From Bin55 sp963664665 (GTDB taxonomy: Bacteria; Pseudomonadota; Gammaproteobacteria; Pseudomonadales; Azotimanducaceae), in NCBI GenBank assembly GCA_963664665.2, contig CAXXMH010000008.1, positions 186,001 to 250,000 of the forward strand: 64,000 bases of DNA. The letters are read 5' to 3'. Each line of letters starts with the position of its first letter. Positions within the stretch are counted from its first letter, which is position 1. The translations under genes and the position numbers were made by a program. The notes under the pieces are model-generated. The model saw nothing but the letters and a program-made list of their open reading frames with translations. It did no database searches and was not told the DNA's origin. Below are positions 53,901 to 62,068 of the stretch, piece by piece.

Positions 53901-55403
53901 GCCATTCTGGTCAAGCATGTCAGAAGCAAGCACGAGCCCGTGGTAATAGTGGTCAGCAAATTCGGGAGTCGCGATTCGGATTGTTGAGACGCCACTCTCA
54001 ACCAGACGATCCGCAACTGCCAGATCGATTTCCGTACCCTTCTTGTAAAGAACACGACGCGTCTGCGCATCTTTGATACTTTCGTTGAGTACTTGACCTA
54101 TCAAGCATTCATGATTGCGCCACTCTAATTGGCGATTGATCTTCATACGGCCGACAGGTGATAAGTCATAACGTTCCGAATTGAAGAACGAATTCATAAA
54201 CAACTGTGTGGCTGACTCAGCGCTTACAGGCTCACCCGGTCGCATGACGTTGTAAATTTCAACGAGTGATCGAATGCGTCCGTTATTGCGTTCATGATCT
54301 GGTTCGCGACGGATCGTATCCGCGATGTAGGAACCCTTGTTCAGCTCGTTCACATGTAACGTCTCTAGCACGTCAACACCTGCTTCGATGAGGTCGTCAA
54401 CGTCTTTTTCCGTGAGAATATGGTTACAGTGGAGGAACGCTTCGCCGGTTGATGCATCCATGTAGCTGGTCGCAGTAACCTGATCTACAAGATATCGACG
54501 AGGTACTTCAAGCCGTGTCAATTTCGCATCGAGCATGCGCTTGACATGGCGTTCTGAAATTCGATCCCCTTCGTTCACGAGAACGCTGCCACTCGAGTCC
54601 TTGATTTCTATACTCGAAGTCTCACCTAACAAGCGCTCCGGGTAGAGGTCGAGAATGATCTTGCCGTTCTTCTGAATCTTGTAGGAGTTAACGTCGTAGA
54701 AGATGTTCAGAATGTCCTCATCACTGAACTCCATCGCACGGAGCAAGTGCGTGATGTGAATCTTCTTCTTGCGATCGATTCGGACATAGATCAACTCAGT
54801 CGTTTCGCGCGGCTCCATACCGAACTCGAAATCAATCCATACTCCGCGTGCGGGTATCACACGCGCCGAATAGAGTTTCCGTCCTGACGAGTGAACTTTA
54901 CCGCCGTCATCGATAAAGATCACACCAGGACTTCGGTGGATCTGTGACACAACGACGCGCTCAATGCCGTTGATAACAAACGTACCCGTTTCAGTCATCA
55001 AAGGTACGTTACCCAAGTACACCGTCTGTTCGATGACTTTTCGAGGATCTGGACTTGTTGGGTCTTTGCTGTTATCCCAAAACACGAGCTGCAACGTCAC
55101 GTGCAGTGGCGCACAATAAGTCACACCGCGAACGACACACTCTTTGACGTCAAATACAGGTTCTTCAAGCTCATAGCCAACATAGTGCAGTGAGGCAGCT
55201 TGATTGATTGCATTGATCGGGAAAACCGAATTGAAGGCGGCTTCCAAGCCAACATCGAGCCGCTCTGGTTGCGGTGCATCGGCTTGTAGGAATTTGCTGT
55301 AGGATTCAGTTTGGATGGCAAGCAGATTCGGGAATTCCAAAGGCTCTGCTAAACGACCGAAGTCCTTACGAATCCGTTTCTTTTCAGTGAAGCTGTAAGG
55401 CAT
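50985..55403 (-). CDS. rpoB: RNA polymerase beta subunit with lineage-specific insertion
   Basis: 1472 residues against 1342 in E. coli. Core motifs are intact ([63 protein letters not shown]). The extra length is chiefly an insertion of about 110 residues (427-538) between [14 protein letters not shown] and [15 protein letters not shown], containing [24 protein letters not shown]. The rifampicin region reads [29 protein letters not shown], differing from E. coli at several pocket positions. Confidence 0.97.
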   Translation of the reverse strand: [1472 protein letters not shown]

Positions 55404-55438
55404 TCAAAGCTCCGTGTTGACGACGCGCAACGTCTTGA

Positions 55439-55456
55439 CGTGCGCATACGCGCACG
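55439..55456 (-). promoter_or_regulatory. Hairpin between rplL and rpoB
   Basis: Perfect 7-bp stem CGTGCGC/GCGCACG with a 4-nt loop in the 111-nt gap. In E. coli this gap holds an attenuator and an RNase III site; this hairpin is at the corresponding place but lacks a T-run. Confidence 0.5.
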
Positions 55457-55514
55457 ACATAAGTCGCGCGTTTAAGGGATTGGATTGAAAAAGCGTGGGA
55501 GAATGTGCCGCGAG

Positions 55515-55904
55515 TTACTTAAGCTCGACCGTGGCGCCCTCAGCCTCCAAAGTGGCTTTAACTTCTTCGGCCTCTTCCTTCGCGACGCCCTCCCGGACAT
55601 TCGCGGGAGCCGATTCGACGAGCGCTTTGGCCTCCTTGAGCCCAAGGCCGGTTAACTCACGAACGGCTTTGATGACCTTGATCTTGTTGTCGCCGAAGCT
55701 AGCCAGCTCGATATCGAAAGTCGATTTCTCTTCTTCGGCTTCAGCGCCACCAGCATCGCCAGCACCGGCTGCGGGAGCCGCCACGGCGACTGCGGCTGCA
55801 GCTTGGACGCCAAACTTCTCTTCCATCGCTTCGACAAGCTCGACGACTTCCATGACAGATTTCTCTGCGATGGCATCAATGATTTCTTCGTTGGAAAGAC
55901 TCAC
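55515..55904 (-). CDS. rplL: 50S ribosomal protein L7/L12
   Basis: 129 residues (E. coli 121). N-domain MSLSNEEIIDAIAEKSVMEVVELVEAMEEKFGV, Ala/Gly hinge, and C-domain KIKVIKAVRELTGLGLKEAKALVESAP. Multicopy stalk protein recruiting translation factors. Confidence 0.97.
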   Translation of the reverse strand: MSLSNEEIIDAIAEKSVMEVVELVEAMEEKFGVQAAAAVAVAAPAAGAGDAGGAEAEEEKSTFDIELASFGDNKIKVIKAVRELTGLGLKEAKALVESAPANVREGVAKEEAEEVKATLEAEGATVELK

Positions 55905-55940
55905 TGCTTACTCCAAATGAGATGATGGGTGGGATAGGTT

Positions 55941-56474
55941 TTAAGACTCGGTGGCGCTTTTCTGGTCCTTCAGCGCGACCAAAGTACGAACTAGTTTTGA
56001 GGGAACGGCTTGCAGCGTTTGCGCCAGTTTCGTCACTGGTGCCTTCATGACCGACAGAAGTTGTGCGAGCGCTTCTTCTTTGGTGGGTAATGCTGCTACT
56101 TTCGCGAGGTGTTCGGCGCCATAGAGTTCGCCGTTTAGCGATAACGCCTTAACCTCAAGTGCCGGACATTCGCGACCGTAATCGCGGAACAACCGCGCAC
56201 TCGCTCCCGGATCTTCGTAGCTGAACCCAAGCATCGTCGGTCCACGCAATACTTCGTCGAGACACGAGTAATCGGTGCCTTCAAATGCGCGTTTCGCAAG
56301 CGTGTTGCGAATCACAGTCACCTTCACCCCAGATACTCGGGCTTGCTTGCGCAGCTCGGTGAGTTCGGAGACCGTCATACCTCGATAGTCTGCAACCACG
56401 GTAGCGGTAGCCGACTGCGCAACTTCGCGCGCCTCCGCGACAATGGCTTCCTTGCCTGCTAACGTAAGGGGCAT
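55941..56474 (-). CDS. rplJ: 50S ribosomal protein L10
   Basis: 177 residues (E. coli 165). Starts MPLTLAGKEAIVAEAREVAQ, with VVADYRGMTVSELTELRKQAR typical of L10; the C-terminal helix anchors L12 dimers. It follows rplA by 2 nt and precedes rplL by 36 nt. Confidence 0.96.
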   Translation of the reverse strand: MPLTLAGKEAIVAEAREVAQSATATVVADYRGMTVSELTELRKQARVSGVKVTVIRNTLAKRAFEGTDYSCLDEVLRGPTMLGFSYEDPGASARLFRDYGRECPALEVKALSLNGELYGAEHLAKVAALPTKEEALAQLLSVMKAPVTKLAQTLQAVPSKLVRTLVALKDQKSATES

Positions 56475-56476
56475 CG

Positions 56477-57178
56477 TTATGCTGCTCCGATACTTGATTC
56501 TTCGACGGCGATGCCTGGTCCCATCGTCGTCGAAATGGTGACCTTTTGGATGTAGGTCCCTTTCGCTGACGCTGGTTTCGCCTTACGCAGATCCGCAATC
56601 AATGCTTCAATGTTCTCTTTGATATGGATCGCATCTTGACCCACCTGACCAATCGATCCGTGGACGATACCTGTGCGATCAGCCCGATACTGAACTTGGC
56701 CCGACTTGGCATTTTGGATCGCCGCAGCAACGTCTTGGGTAACCGTACCGCTCTTCGGATTTGGCATTAAGCCGCGTGGACCCAAGATGCGTCCAAGTGA
56801 ACCTACTACGCGCATGCAATCAGGCGTCGCGATGACGACGTCAAAATCAAGATTACCGGCTTTGACCTGTTCAGCCAGGTCATCCAGTCCCACCACATCT
56901 GCGCCAGCTTCTCTCGCCGCATCTGCGTTGGCACCTTGGGCGAACACCGCGACTCGGATATCTTTTCCGGTACCGTGTGGCAATACAATCGCGCCGCGTA
57001 CATTCTGATCTGCTTGACGCGGATCGACGCCGAGATTCACGGCTAGATCGACTGATTCTTTAAATTTCCCGGTTGGCAATTCGGTCAGAATCTTGATCGC
57101 TTCGTCGAACTCGTACGTCTTACCGGGATCTAAAAGTGCGCGTGCCGCTTGCTTGCGCTTTGTTTGACTTTTGCCCAT
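56477..57178 (-). CDS. rplA: 50S ribosomal protein L1
   Basis: 233 residues (E. coli 234). FKESVDLAVNLGVDPRQADQNVRGAIVLPHGTGK and LGRILGPRGLMPNPKSGTV are diagnostic. Forms the L1 stalk and represses its own operon in E. coli. Starts 1 nt inside the rplK stop. Confidence 0.97.
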   Translation of the reverse strand: MGKSQTKRKQAARALLDPGKTYEFDEAIKILTELPTGKFKESVDLAVNLGVDPRQADQNVRGAIVLPHGTGKDIRVAVFAQGANADAAREAGADVVGLDDLAEQVKAGNLDFDVVIATPDCMRVVGSLGRILGPRGLMPNPKSGTVTQDVAAAIQNAKSGQVQYRADRTGIVHGSIGQVGQDAIHIKENIEALIADLRKAKPASAKGTYIQKVTISTTMGPGIAVEESSIGAA

Positions 57179-57609
57179 TAGATACCTTCTACGTTGATGC
57201 CTGCGCTACGCGCAGTACCAGCTAACGTTTTGACCGCCGCATCTAAATCCGCCGCCGTCAGCTCCGCATCCTTCGTTTTCGCGATTTCTTCAAGCTGCAA
57301 GCGCGAAACCGTACCCACCTTTTCAGTGTTTGGCGTACCACTTCCTTTCTCCACATTCGCGGCGCGCTTGATCAGATACGCGGCAGGCGGTGATTTCGTA
57401 ATAAACGAGAAACTGCGATCGACATAGATCGTGATCACCGTCGGGACCGGAACGCCCTGCTCGATGCCCTGCGTTTGTGCGTTAAACGCCTTACAGAACT
57501 CCATAATGTTCAATCCGGCTTGCCCCAGCGCGGGACCCACCGGAGGCGCAGGATTAGCCTGACCTGCCGGTACCTGCATTTTCAGATAAGAATCGATCTG
57601 TTTAGCCAT
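57178..57609 (-). CDS. rplK: 50S ribosomal protein L11
   Basis: 143 residues (E. coli 142). YLKMQVPAGQANPAPPVGPALGQAGLNIMEFCKAFNA is diagnostic; KAAN-type C-domain binds the GTPase centre of 23S rRNA. Overlaps rplA by 1 nt; 53 nt after nusG. Confidence 0.97.
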   Translation of the reverse strand: MAKQIDSYLKMQVPAGQANPAPPVGPALGQAGLNIMEFCKAFNAQTQGIEQGVPVPTVITIYVDRSFSFITKSPPAAYLIKRAANVEKGSGTPNTEKVGTVSRLQLEEIAKTKDAELTAADLDAAVKTLAGTARSAGINVEGI

Positions 57610-57662
57610 ATTTGGTCAAGCGTTCCAAGTAGATGAAGCGATCCTCGCTGATAACCCGGTTA

Positions 57663-58376
57663 TCAACCTTTCTCGACTTGGGAAAAATCCAATTCAACAG
57701 GTGTTGACCTGCCAAAAATGGTGACAGCAACAACCAGCTGCTGTTTCTTGTAGTTAACTTCCTCAACGGTCCCGCTGAACTCGTTGAACGGTCCGTCGAT
57801 GATGCGGATTAGCTCGCCTGGCTCAAAAACGGTCTTCGGCGTGACCTTTTCTCCGCCTTGATCAATACGATCCAAAATTAGCTGAATCTCAGCTTTAGGG
57901 AGCGGTGTCGGCTTGGCAATTGTACCGCCAACAAAACCTGAAATGCGCGTAGTTTTGGTAACTAGCTCCCACGTCGATTCGTCCATCTCCATGAATATGA
58001 AGATGTATCCAGGATAAAAACGACGCTCACTCCGTCGCCTTTTCCCTGCTCGCAGCTCTACGACCTCTTCACTCGGGACCAGAATCGGGCCAAATTGATC
58101 AGCTAAATTCGAGTATTTCACTCGTTCTTCAAGCGTTGCTGCAGCACGTTTTTCCTGTCCAGCTTGTGCACTAACAACGTACCACTTCTTATTCGGATCG
58201 TCTAATAGAGCACGATCGAACAACGGTTCTTCCACGGCGTCCGCATCAGATGTTTCCGACACGACCTCTTGACTCGCGTTTTCGTCGATCACCGCGGTAG
58301 ACTCAGTAACTGGTTCCTGACTGAGCGCTTGCTGCGACGTCTCCGTCGAGTCACTTGTCGTTGATTCTTTATCCAA
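57663..58376 (-). CDS. nusG: Transcription factor NusG with acidic N-terminal extension
   Basis: 237 residues against 181 in E. coli. Residues 1-62 are an acidic, Ser/Thr/Glu-rich extension; the NGN domain begins KKWYVVSAQAGQEKRAAATL. The KOW domain FEPGELIRIIDGPFNEFSGTVEEVN is complete. Links transcription to Rho and ribosomes. Overlaps secE by 8 nt. Confidence 0.95.
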   Translation of the reverse strand: MDKESTTSDSTETSQQALSQEPVTESTAVIDENASQEVVSETSDADAVEEPLFDRALLDDPNKKWYVVSAQAGQEKRAAATLEERVKYSNLADQFGPILVPSEEVVELRAGKRRRSERRFYPGYIFIFMEMDESTWELVTKTTRISGFVGGTIAKPTPLPKAEIQLILDRIDQGGEKVTPKTVFEPGELIRIIDGPFNEFSGTVEEVNYKKQQLVVAVTIFGRSTPVELDFSQVEKG

Positions 58377-58749
58377 TGGCCTGTTTCACTCCCCAAGACA
58401 GTGCAGAATCCAAACCCCAAAGGATCAAGGACACTACCAAGACCAATGCGATCACAATCAAAGTCGTTTGTAGCGTGACCTCTCGAGTAGGCCAAACGAC
58501 GCGCCTTATTTCGGCCCTGGACTCATTCGCCAGTTCCCACAATTCCTTTCCACGTCTTGTTAGGTAGAGCAAGTAGGCTGCTAAAGCCGCAAGCCCCACC
58601 AAGACGACCGCGCGTAAGAGCAACGACGTTTCGCCAAAATACCAATTGCCGACCACGCCGGCCGCAAGCAAGGCAAATACACCCAACCACTTAATACGGT
58701 CGAGAAGCACTATACCTTCAGATTTATCTGTGGTTTTCGTTGTTGCCAC
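58369..58749 (-). CDS. secE: SecE preprotein translocase subunit
   Basis: 126 residues (E. coli 127), three membrane helices as in E. coli; the conserved amphipathic stretch is ELANESRAEIRRVVWPTREVTLQTT. Inner-membrane partner of SecY. Overlaps nusG by 8 nt; directly downstream of tRNA-Trp. Confidence 0.94.
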   Translation of the reverse strand: MATTKTTDKSEGIVLLDRIKWLGVFALLAAGVVGNWYFGETSLLLRAVVLVGLAALAAYLLYLTRRGKELWELANESRAEIRRVVWPTREVTLQTTLIVIALVLVVSLILWGLDSALSWGVKQAIG

Positions 58750-58785
58750 TTTTCCATTCAGTCGCGATTGGGACGAGTTGAGAGC

Positions 58786-58861
58786 TGGCAGGCCAGGAGG
58801 GTCTCGAACCCCCGACCTAGGGTTTTGGAGACCCTCGCTCTGCCAACTGAGCTACTGGCCT
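58786..58861 (-). tRNA. tRNA-Trp (CCA)
   Basis: 76 nt including encoded CCA. Acceptor AGGCCAG/CTGGCCT; anticodon loop CTCCAAA with anticodon CCA. It precedes secE, as in Pseudomonas-type gammaproteobacteria. Confidence 0.95.
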
Positions 58862-58962
58862 TCACTCTCTTTCGCCAAATTGTTTCATCATGTGCTATTC
58901 GCCTGTTCCCAAAATCCGACGCATTCCTTTAGCGCCGACTCAAGCAGTGTGAATACCACGGT

Positions 58963-59038
<76 letters not shown>

Positions 59039-59076
59039 CCTGCTGTGTTCTGTGACATGACCCACCGCTCGCACGT

Positions 59077-59150
59077 TGGTGCGGGTAGCGGGAATCGAAC
59101 CCGCGCCATCAGCTTGGAAGGCTGAGGTTCTGCCACTGAACAATACCCGC
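59077..59150 (-). tRNA. tRNA-Gly (TCC)
   Basis: 74 nt including encoded CCA. Acceptor GCGGGTA/TACCCGC; anticodon loop CTTCCAA. Corresponds to glyT of the E. coli cluster. Confidence 0.95.
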
Positions 59151-59187
59151 CCCGTCTGGCTCACCCTAACAAGCCCACGGTCTCAGT

Positions 59188-59272
59188 TGGTGGAGGGGGT
59201 AGGATTCGAACCTACGAAGGCTGAGCCGTCAGATTTACAGTCTGGTCCCTTTGGCCGCTCGGGAACCCCTCC
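59188..59272 (-). tRNA. tRNA-Tyr (GTA)
   Basis: 85 nt including encoded CCA, with the long variable arm typical of tRNA-Tyr. Anticodon GTA in the loop CTGTAAA. Corresponds to tyrU. Confidence 0.95.
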
Positions 59273-59296
59273 TGCACGTGCAAATGTAGGCGGGAC

Positions 59297-59325
59297 ATTT
59301 TCGTCATACGACCCCTCTATGTCAA
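59297..59325 (-). promoter_or_regulatory. Putative promoter of the Tyr-Gly-Thr-Trp tRNA operon
   Basis: Minus strand: perfect -35 TTGACA, 17-nt spacer, -10-like GAAAAT (4 of 6 bases), then a GC-rich discriminator typical of stable-RNA promoters. Located about 25 nt before tRNA-Tyr. Confidence 0.6.
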
Positions 59326-59753
59326 ACGGACCATTCTCGATGGAAGCGATCGATGAACGCGCAGCTTCCGCACCGCTATCGACGTAGAGCGTACCTGCGC
59401 CTAAGTGTTGCATTGAGCTATGGTTCAAGTTGGGCGATACGTTAGAGGTTGTTGATACCTAGCGTCATACATCGATCAAACGAACCGGACGTACCGAGTT
59501 CATGGGGTTCAATTCTAGAAAACGACTGAATCAGATGCCCACTTACAAACTAGGACAGTGCAGCTGTTAGCTACGTACGCAAGGAACACACGGACTAGCG
59601 GCGCCAGACGTTTATTGATTGTCCACGAGTATTCTAAATACGGCTAAACGGCTCGAAATGAGTTAAAAAAAGTTGCTCAATTCAATAGGTACGGAGTCGC
59701 GCACGCGATTGTTGCCGTCGAAACAAGGAAACACGCCACGCATTTAGGTAATG
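59326..59753. other. Gap between tRNA-Tyr and tRNA-Thr(TGT)
   Basis: About 430 bp with no supported gene; the part next to tRNA-Tyr is the promoter above. In E. coli the two tRNAs are almost adjacent, so this spacing is unusual. A T7 run on the minus strand (59664-59670) lies about 85-90 nt after tRNA-Thr but without a clear stem. Confidence 0.5.
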
Positions 59754-59829
59754 TGGTGCCGCCACGAGGAGTCGAACCCCGGACCTTCTCATTACAAGTG
59801 AGCTGCTCTACCGGCTGAGCTATGGCGGC
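59754..59829 (-). tRNA. tRNA-Thr (TGT)
   Basis: 76 nt including encoded CCA. Acceptor GCCGCCA/TGGCGGC; anticodon TGT. Corresponds to thrU of the E. coli cluster. Confidence 0.95.
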
Positions 59830-59835
59830 ACAGCC

Positions 59836-59864
59836 AACATCTGAAACGATCGTACTCAGATGTT
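59836..59864. repeat. Inverted repeat next to tRNA-Thr(TGT)
   Basis: Perfect 9-bp inverted repeat AACATCTGA / TCAGATGTT with an 11-nt loop, between the ppk2 stop and tRNA-Thr. It could be a terminator-like or processing hairpin for ppk2, or an operator for the tRNA; no T-run is present. Confidence 0.55.
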
Positions 59865-59921
59865 AAGAGGCGCGAAATTCTAAGGTCGGCTGAACCCGAT
59901 CGCTAGCTGCAACGCTGCAGA

Positions 59922-60788
59922 TCAGGTCCTTAACAATGCGTGTTTGGCTTTCTTCAGATCTGCTTCGGGTGCAGGAAACTGCGGATCGAGTTCACGCATT
60001 GTTGAGAGGACAATCTCAGCGATCGCGAGACGCGAAAATCGCTTCTGATCGGCCGGAATGACGTACCAAGGCGCGTATTCCGTTGATGTCGCGGCGATAG
60101 CTGACTCATACGCAAACTGGTAGTCATCCCAATAGAGACGTTCGCGGATATCACTAATATCGAATTTCCAGTTTTTACTTGGATCGTCTAAGCGTTGAAG
60201 TAGCCGTTTGAGCTGCTCTTCCCTCGATATATGCAAGAAAAACTTGATGATCTTGGTCCGACTTTGACGCGTTAGATGACGTTCGAAACTCCTAATGTCC
60301 GTAAAACGTTCCTGCCAAAACTCCTCATCAACTTCGTTTGCTTCAAACCCGCGCAACTGAAGCAATGCTGGATGCACACGCGTCACGACAACCTCTTCGT
60401 AATGCGAGCGATTGTGAACCCCAATTTGCCCTTGCGCCGGCAAATCGCGAAAGTGGCGCTGGAAATATGACTGAGCGAGGTCTTCTTGTGTCGGAACGCC
60501 GTACGAATGTACGTGCACACCCGCGGGATTCACACCAGTGGTGACATGCCGAATTGTGCTGTCCTTGCCAGACGCATCCATCCCTTGAAAAATCAAGAGC
60601 AACGCTTGCGATTTCTCAGCAAACAAGCGTTCCTGCAACTTGGATAGTGCCGAAATACAACTCTTTAGCTCGTTCTGTGCTGCTGCTTTGTCAAGCGAAA
60701 CGTCACTCTCTCTGGTTGGCCGCTCGCTTAATGAGATTTTCTTGCTCGGCGGAATTCGGAACCGATCTGGTTTTGTAAACTGCGTGAT
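59922..60788 (-). CDS. ppk2: Polyphosphate kinase 2 (class III-like) with probable ATC start
   Basis: 288 residues if started at the ATC at 60786-60788. Matches PPK2 enzymes that use polyphosphate to phosphorylate nucleotides: N-terminal DRFRIPPSKKISLSERPT, Walker A QGMDASGKDST, VHNRSHYEEVVVTRVHP, lid RLDDPSKNWKF and PWYVIPADQKRFSR. The reading frame has a TAG at 60798-60800 and no ATG, GTG or TTG until residue 51 (TTG, 60638), which would remove conserved sequence. AGGA lies 7 nt before the ATC. The TnpB element ends just upstream and may have replaced its promoter. Confidence 0.85.
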   Translation of the reverse strand: MTQFTKPDRFRIPPSKKISLSERPTRESDVSLDKAAAQNELKSCISALSKLQERLFAEKSQALLLIFQGMDASGKDSTIRHVTTGVNPAGVHVHSYGVPTQEDLAQSYFQRHFRDLPAQGQIGVHNRSHYEEVVVTRVHPALLQLRGFEANEVDEEFWQERFTDIRSFERHLTRQSRTKIIKFFLHISREEQLKRLLQRLDDPSKNWKFDISDIRERLYWDDYQFAYESAIAATSTEYAPWYVIPADQKRFSRLAIAEIVLSTMRELDPQFPAPEADLKKAKHALLRT

Positions 60789-60848
60789 TTCGGCTTCCTA
60801 ACGAGTCTTCAGGTTCAAGATCTTAGATTTAGGCTCTCATGTACTTCT

Positions 60849-60863
60849 GTGTGGTTTCCACAC
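60849..60863 (-). repeat. Right-end hairpin of the TnpB element
   Basis: Perfect stem GTGTGG/CCACAC with AAA loop, 3 nt after the tnpB stop. Its position fits the right-end structure of IS200/IS605 elements and the 3' part of a TnpB guide RNA scaffold. Confidence 0.6.
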
Positions 60864-60866
60864 TGG

Positions 60867-62068
60867 TTACACGGTTCCGTGTCGATCAGGACCGATGTCC
60901 TGATTCTGTTTTTCAGTTGCCGACACTGCGGGAAGCGAGCCACCCGCATCAAAGAGCTCAAGCCCTTTGAGCAACACATTCTTCGACGCGTTCACGTCAC
61001 GGTCGTCATGATAACCACAATGCGTGCAGTGGTACCAACGGTCGTTCAAAGTCAACGCCTTGACTGGTAGACCACCGCACGCGGAGCACCGTTGCGTGGT
61101 GTGTTTGGGATCAACACGCACCAGCTGACCACCGGCGCTTGCAGCCTTGTAGTCAAGTTGCGTGATGAACATCCCCCAGTTCTGTTCGAGGATCGAACGA
61201 TTCAAGCCAGCCTTTTGTCTGATCCCGCGTCCTGGGCTTGCGACCGTCCCCGACGCCGATGCCGTCATCGCCTGGATGTCGAGATCTTCTACCGCGATCC
61301 ACTTGCCGTGGTCTTTGACGATCTCGCTCGTGAGACGGTGAAGGGCGTGGTGCCGGCGCACGCGGTCGCGATAGCACGCCCGTGCCAACGCCTGGCGTCG
61401 TTTCATCCTTCGGTTTGAACCCAACTTGCACCGATTCAAGGCACGTTGCTTGCGCTTGATGTCGGCGCGATCCGGGATGTGGCGCGGGAACACCGTCCCG
61501 TCGGACAGCGCGGCGCGGAGATGCACCCCGACATCGATGCCGATGGCACGATTCAACCCGATACGGCGGATCTTCTCGTCGCAGACCAACTGGATGAAGA
61601 CCCCGGTCGGTCGCTTCACCACCCGCACGACTTTCACCTTGCTGCGATCGTCACACCGTCCGTCCTGGCGCCATCGGAACCGACCGATGCCCTTGACCTT
61701 CACGTACCCGTACTTGCCACTGAAGGTTGGTTTCTTGTAGAGGCTCTCAAACGACTGCACGCCGCGTCGGTACGCCTTGAAGCGTGGGAACCCATGACCC
61801 TGCTTGAAGAACCGCTTGAACGCCCGGTCGACCCGGACCAGTGCCGAATCCTGACACCACCGGTCAAACTTGCGAAACCATTCATCGCTCTGGCGAATCA
61901 TGGTCAGTGAACCGCGCTGGTCATACAGACCGATACTCCCACCGGTTTTCTGATAGCAGTCGATCCGTTCCTGCAGCGCACCGTTGTACAGCAGGCGTTG
62001 CTGTACAAGAAACTCGGCGAGGTTCCGATGCGTGTGCGCGTTCAGCTTGGCTTTGTAGGTATACGTAA
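60867..62068 (-). CDS. tnpB: TnpB RNA-guided nuclease, exon 2 of intron-split gene
   Basis: Exon 2 encodes almost all of TnpB, the RuvC nuclease ancestral to Cas12. Numbering the spliced 415-residue protein: RuvC Asp194 in GIDVGVHLRAALSDG, Glu276 in AVEDLDIQ, Asp373 in DRDVNASKN; zinc ribbon Cys343/346 (CSAC) and 363/366 (CTHC). The N-terminal YKAKLNAHTHRNLAEFLVQQ and helical middle match IS1341-type TnpB. Without splicing, the frame opens only at 62084 with CTG right after a stop; the first ATG (61901) would drop about 70 residues. Exon 1 is at 63035-63080. Confidence 0.85.
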
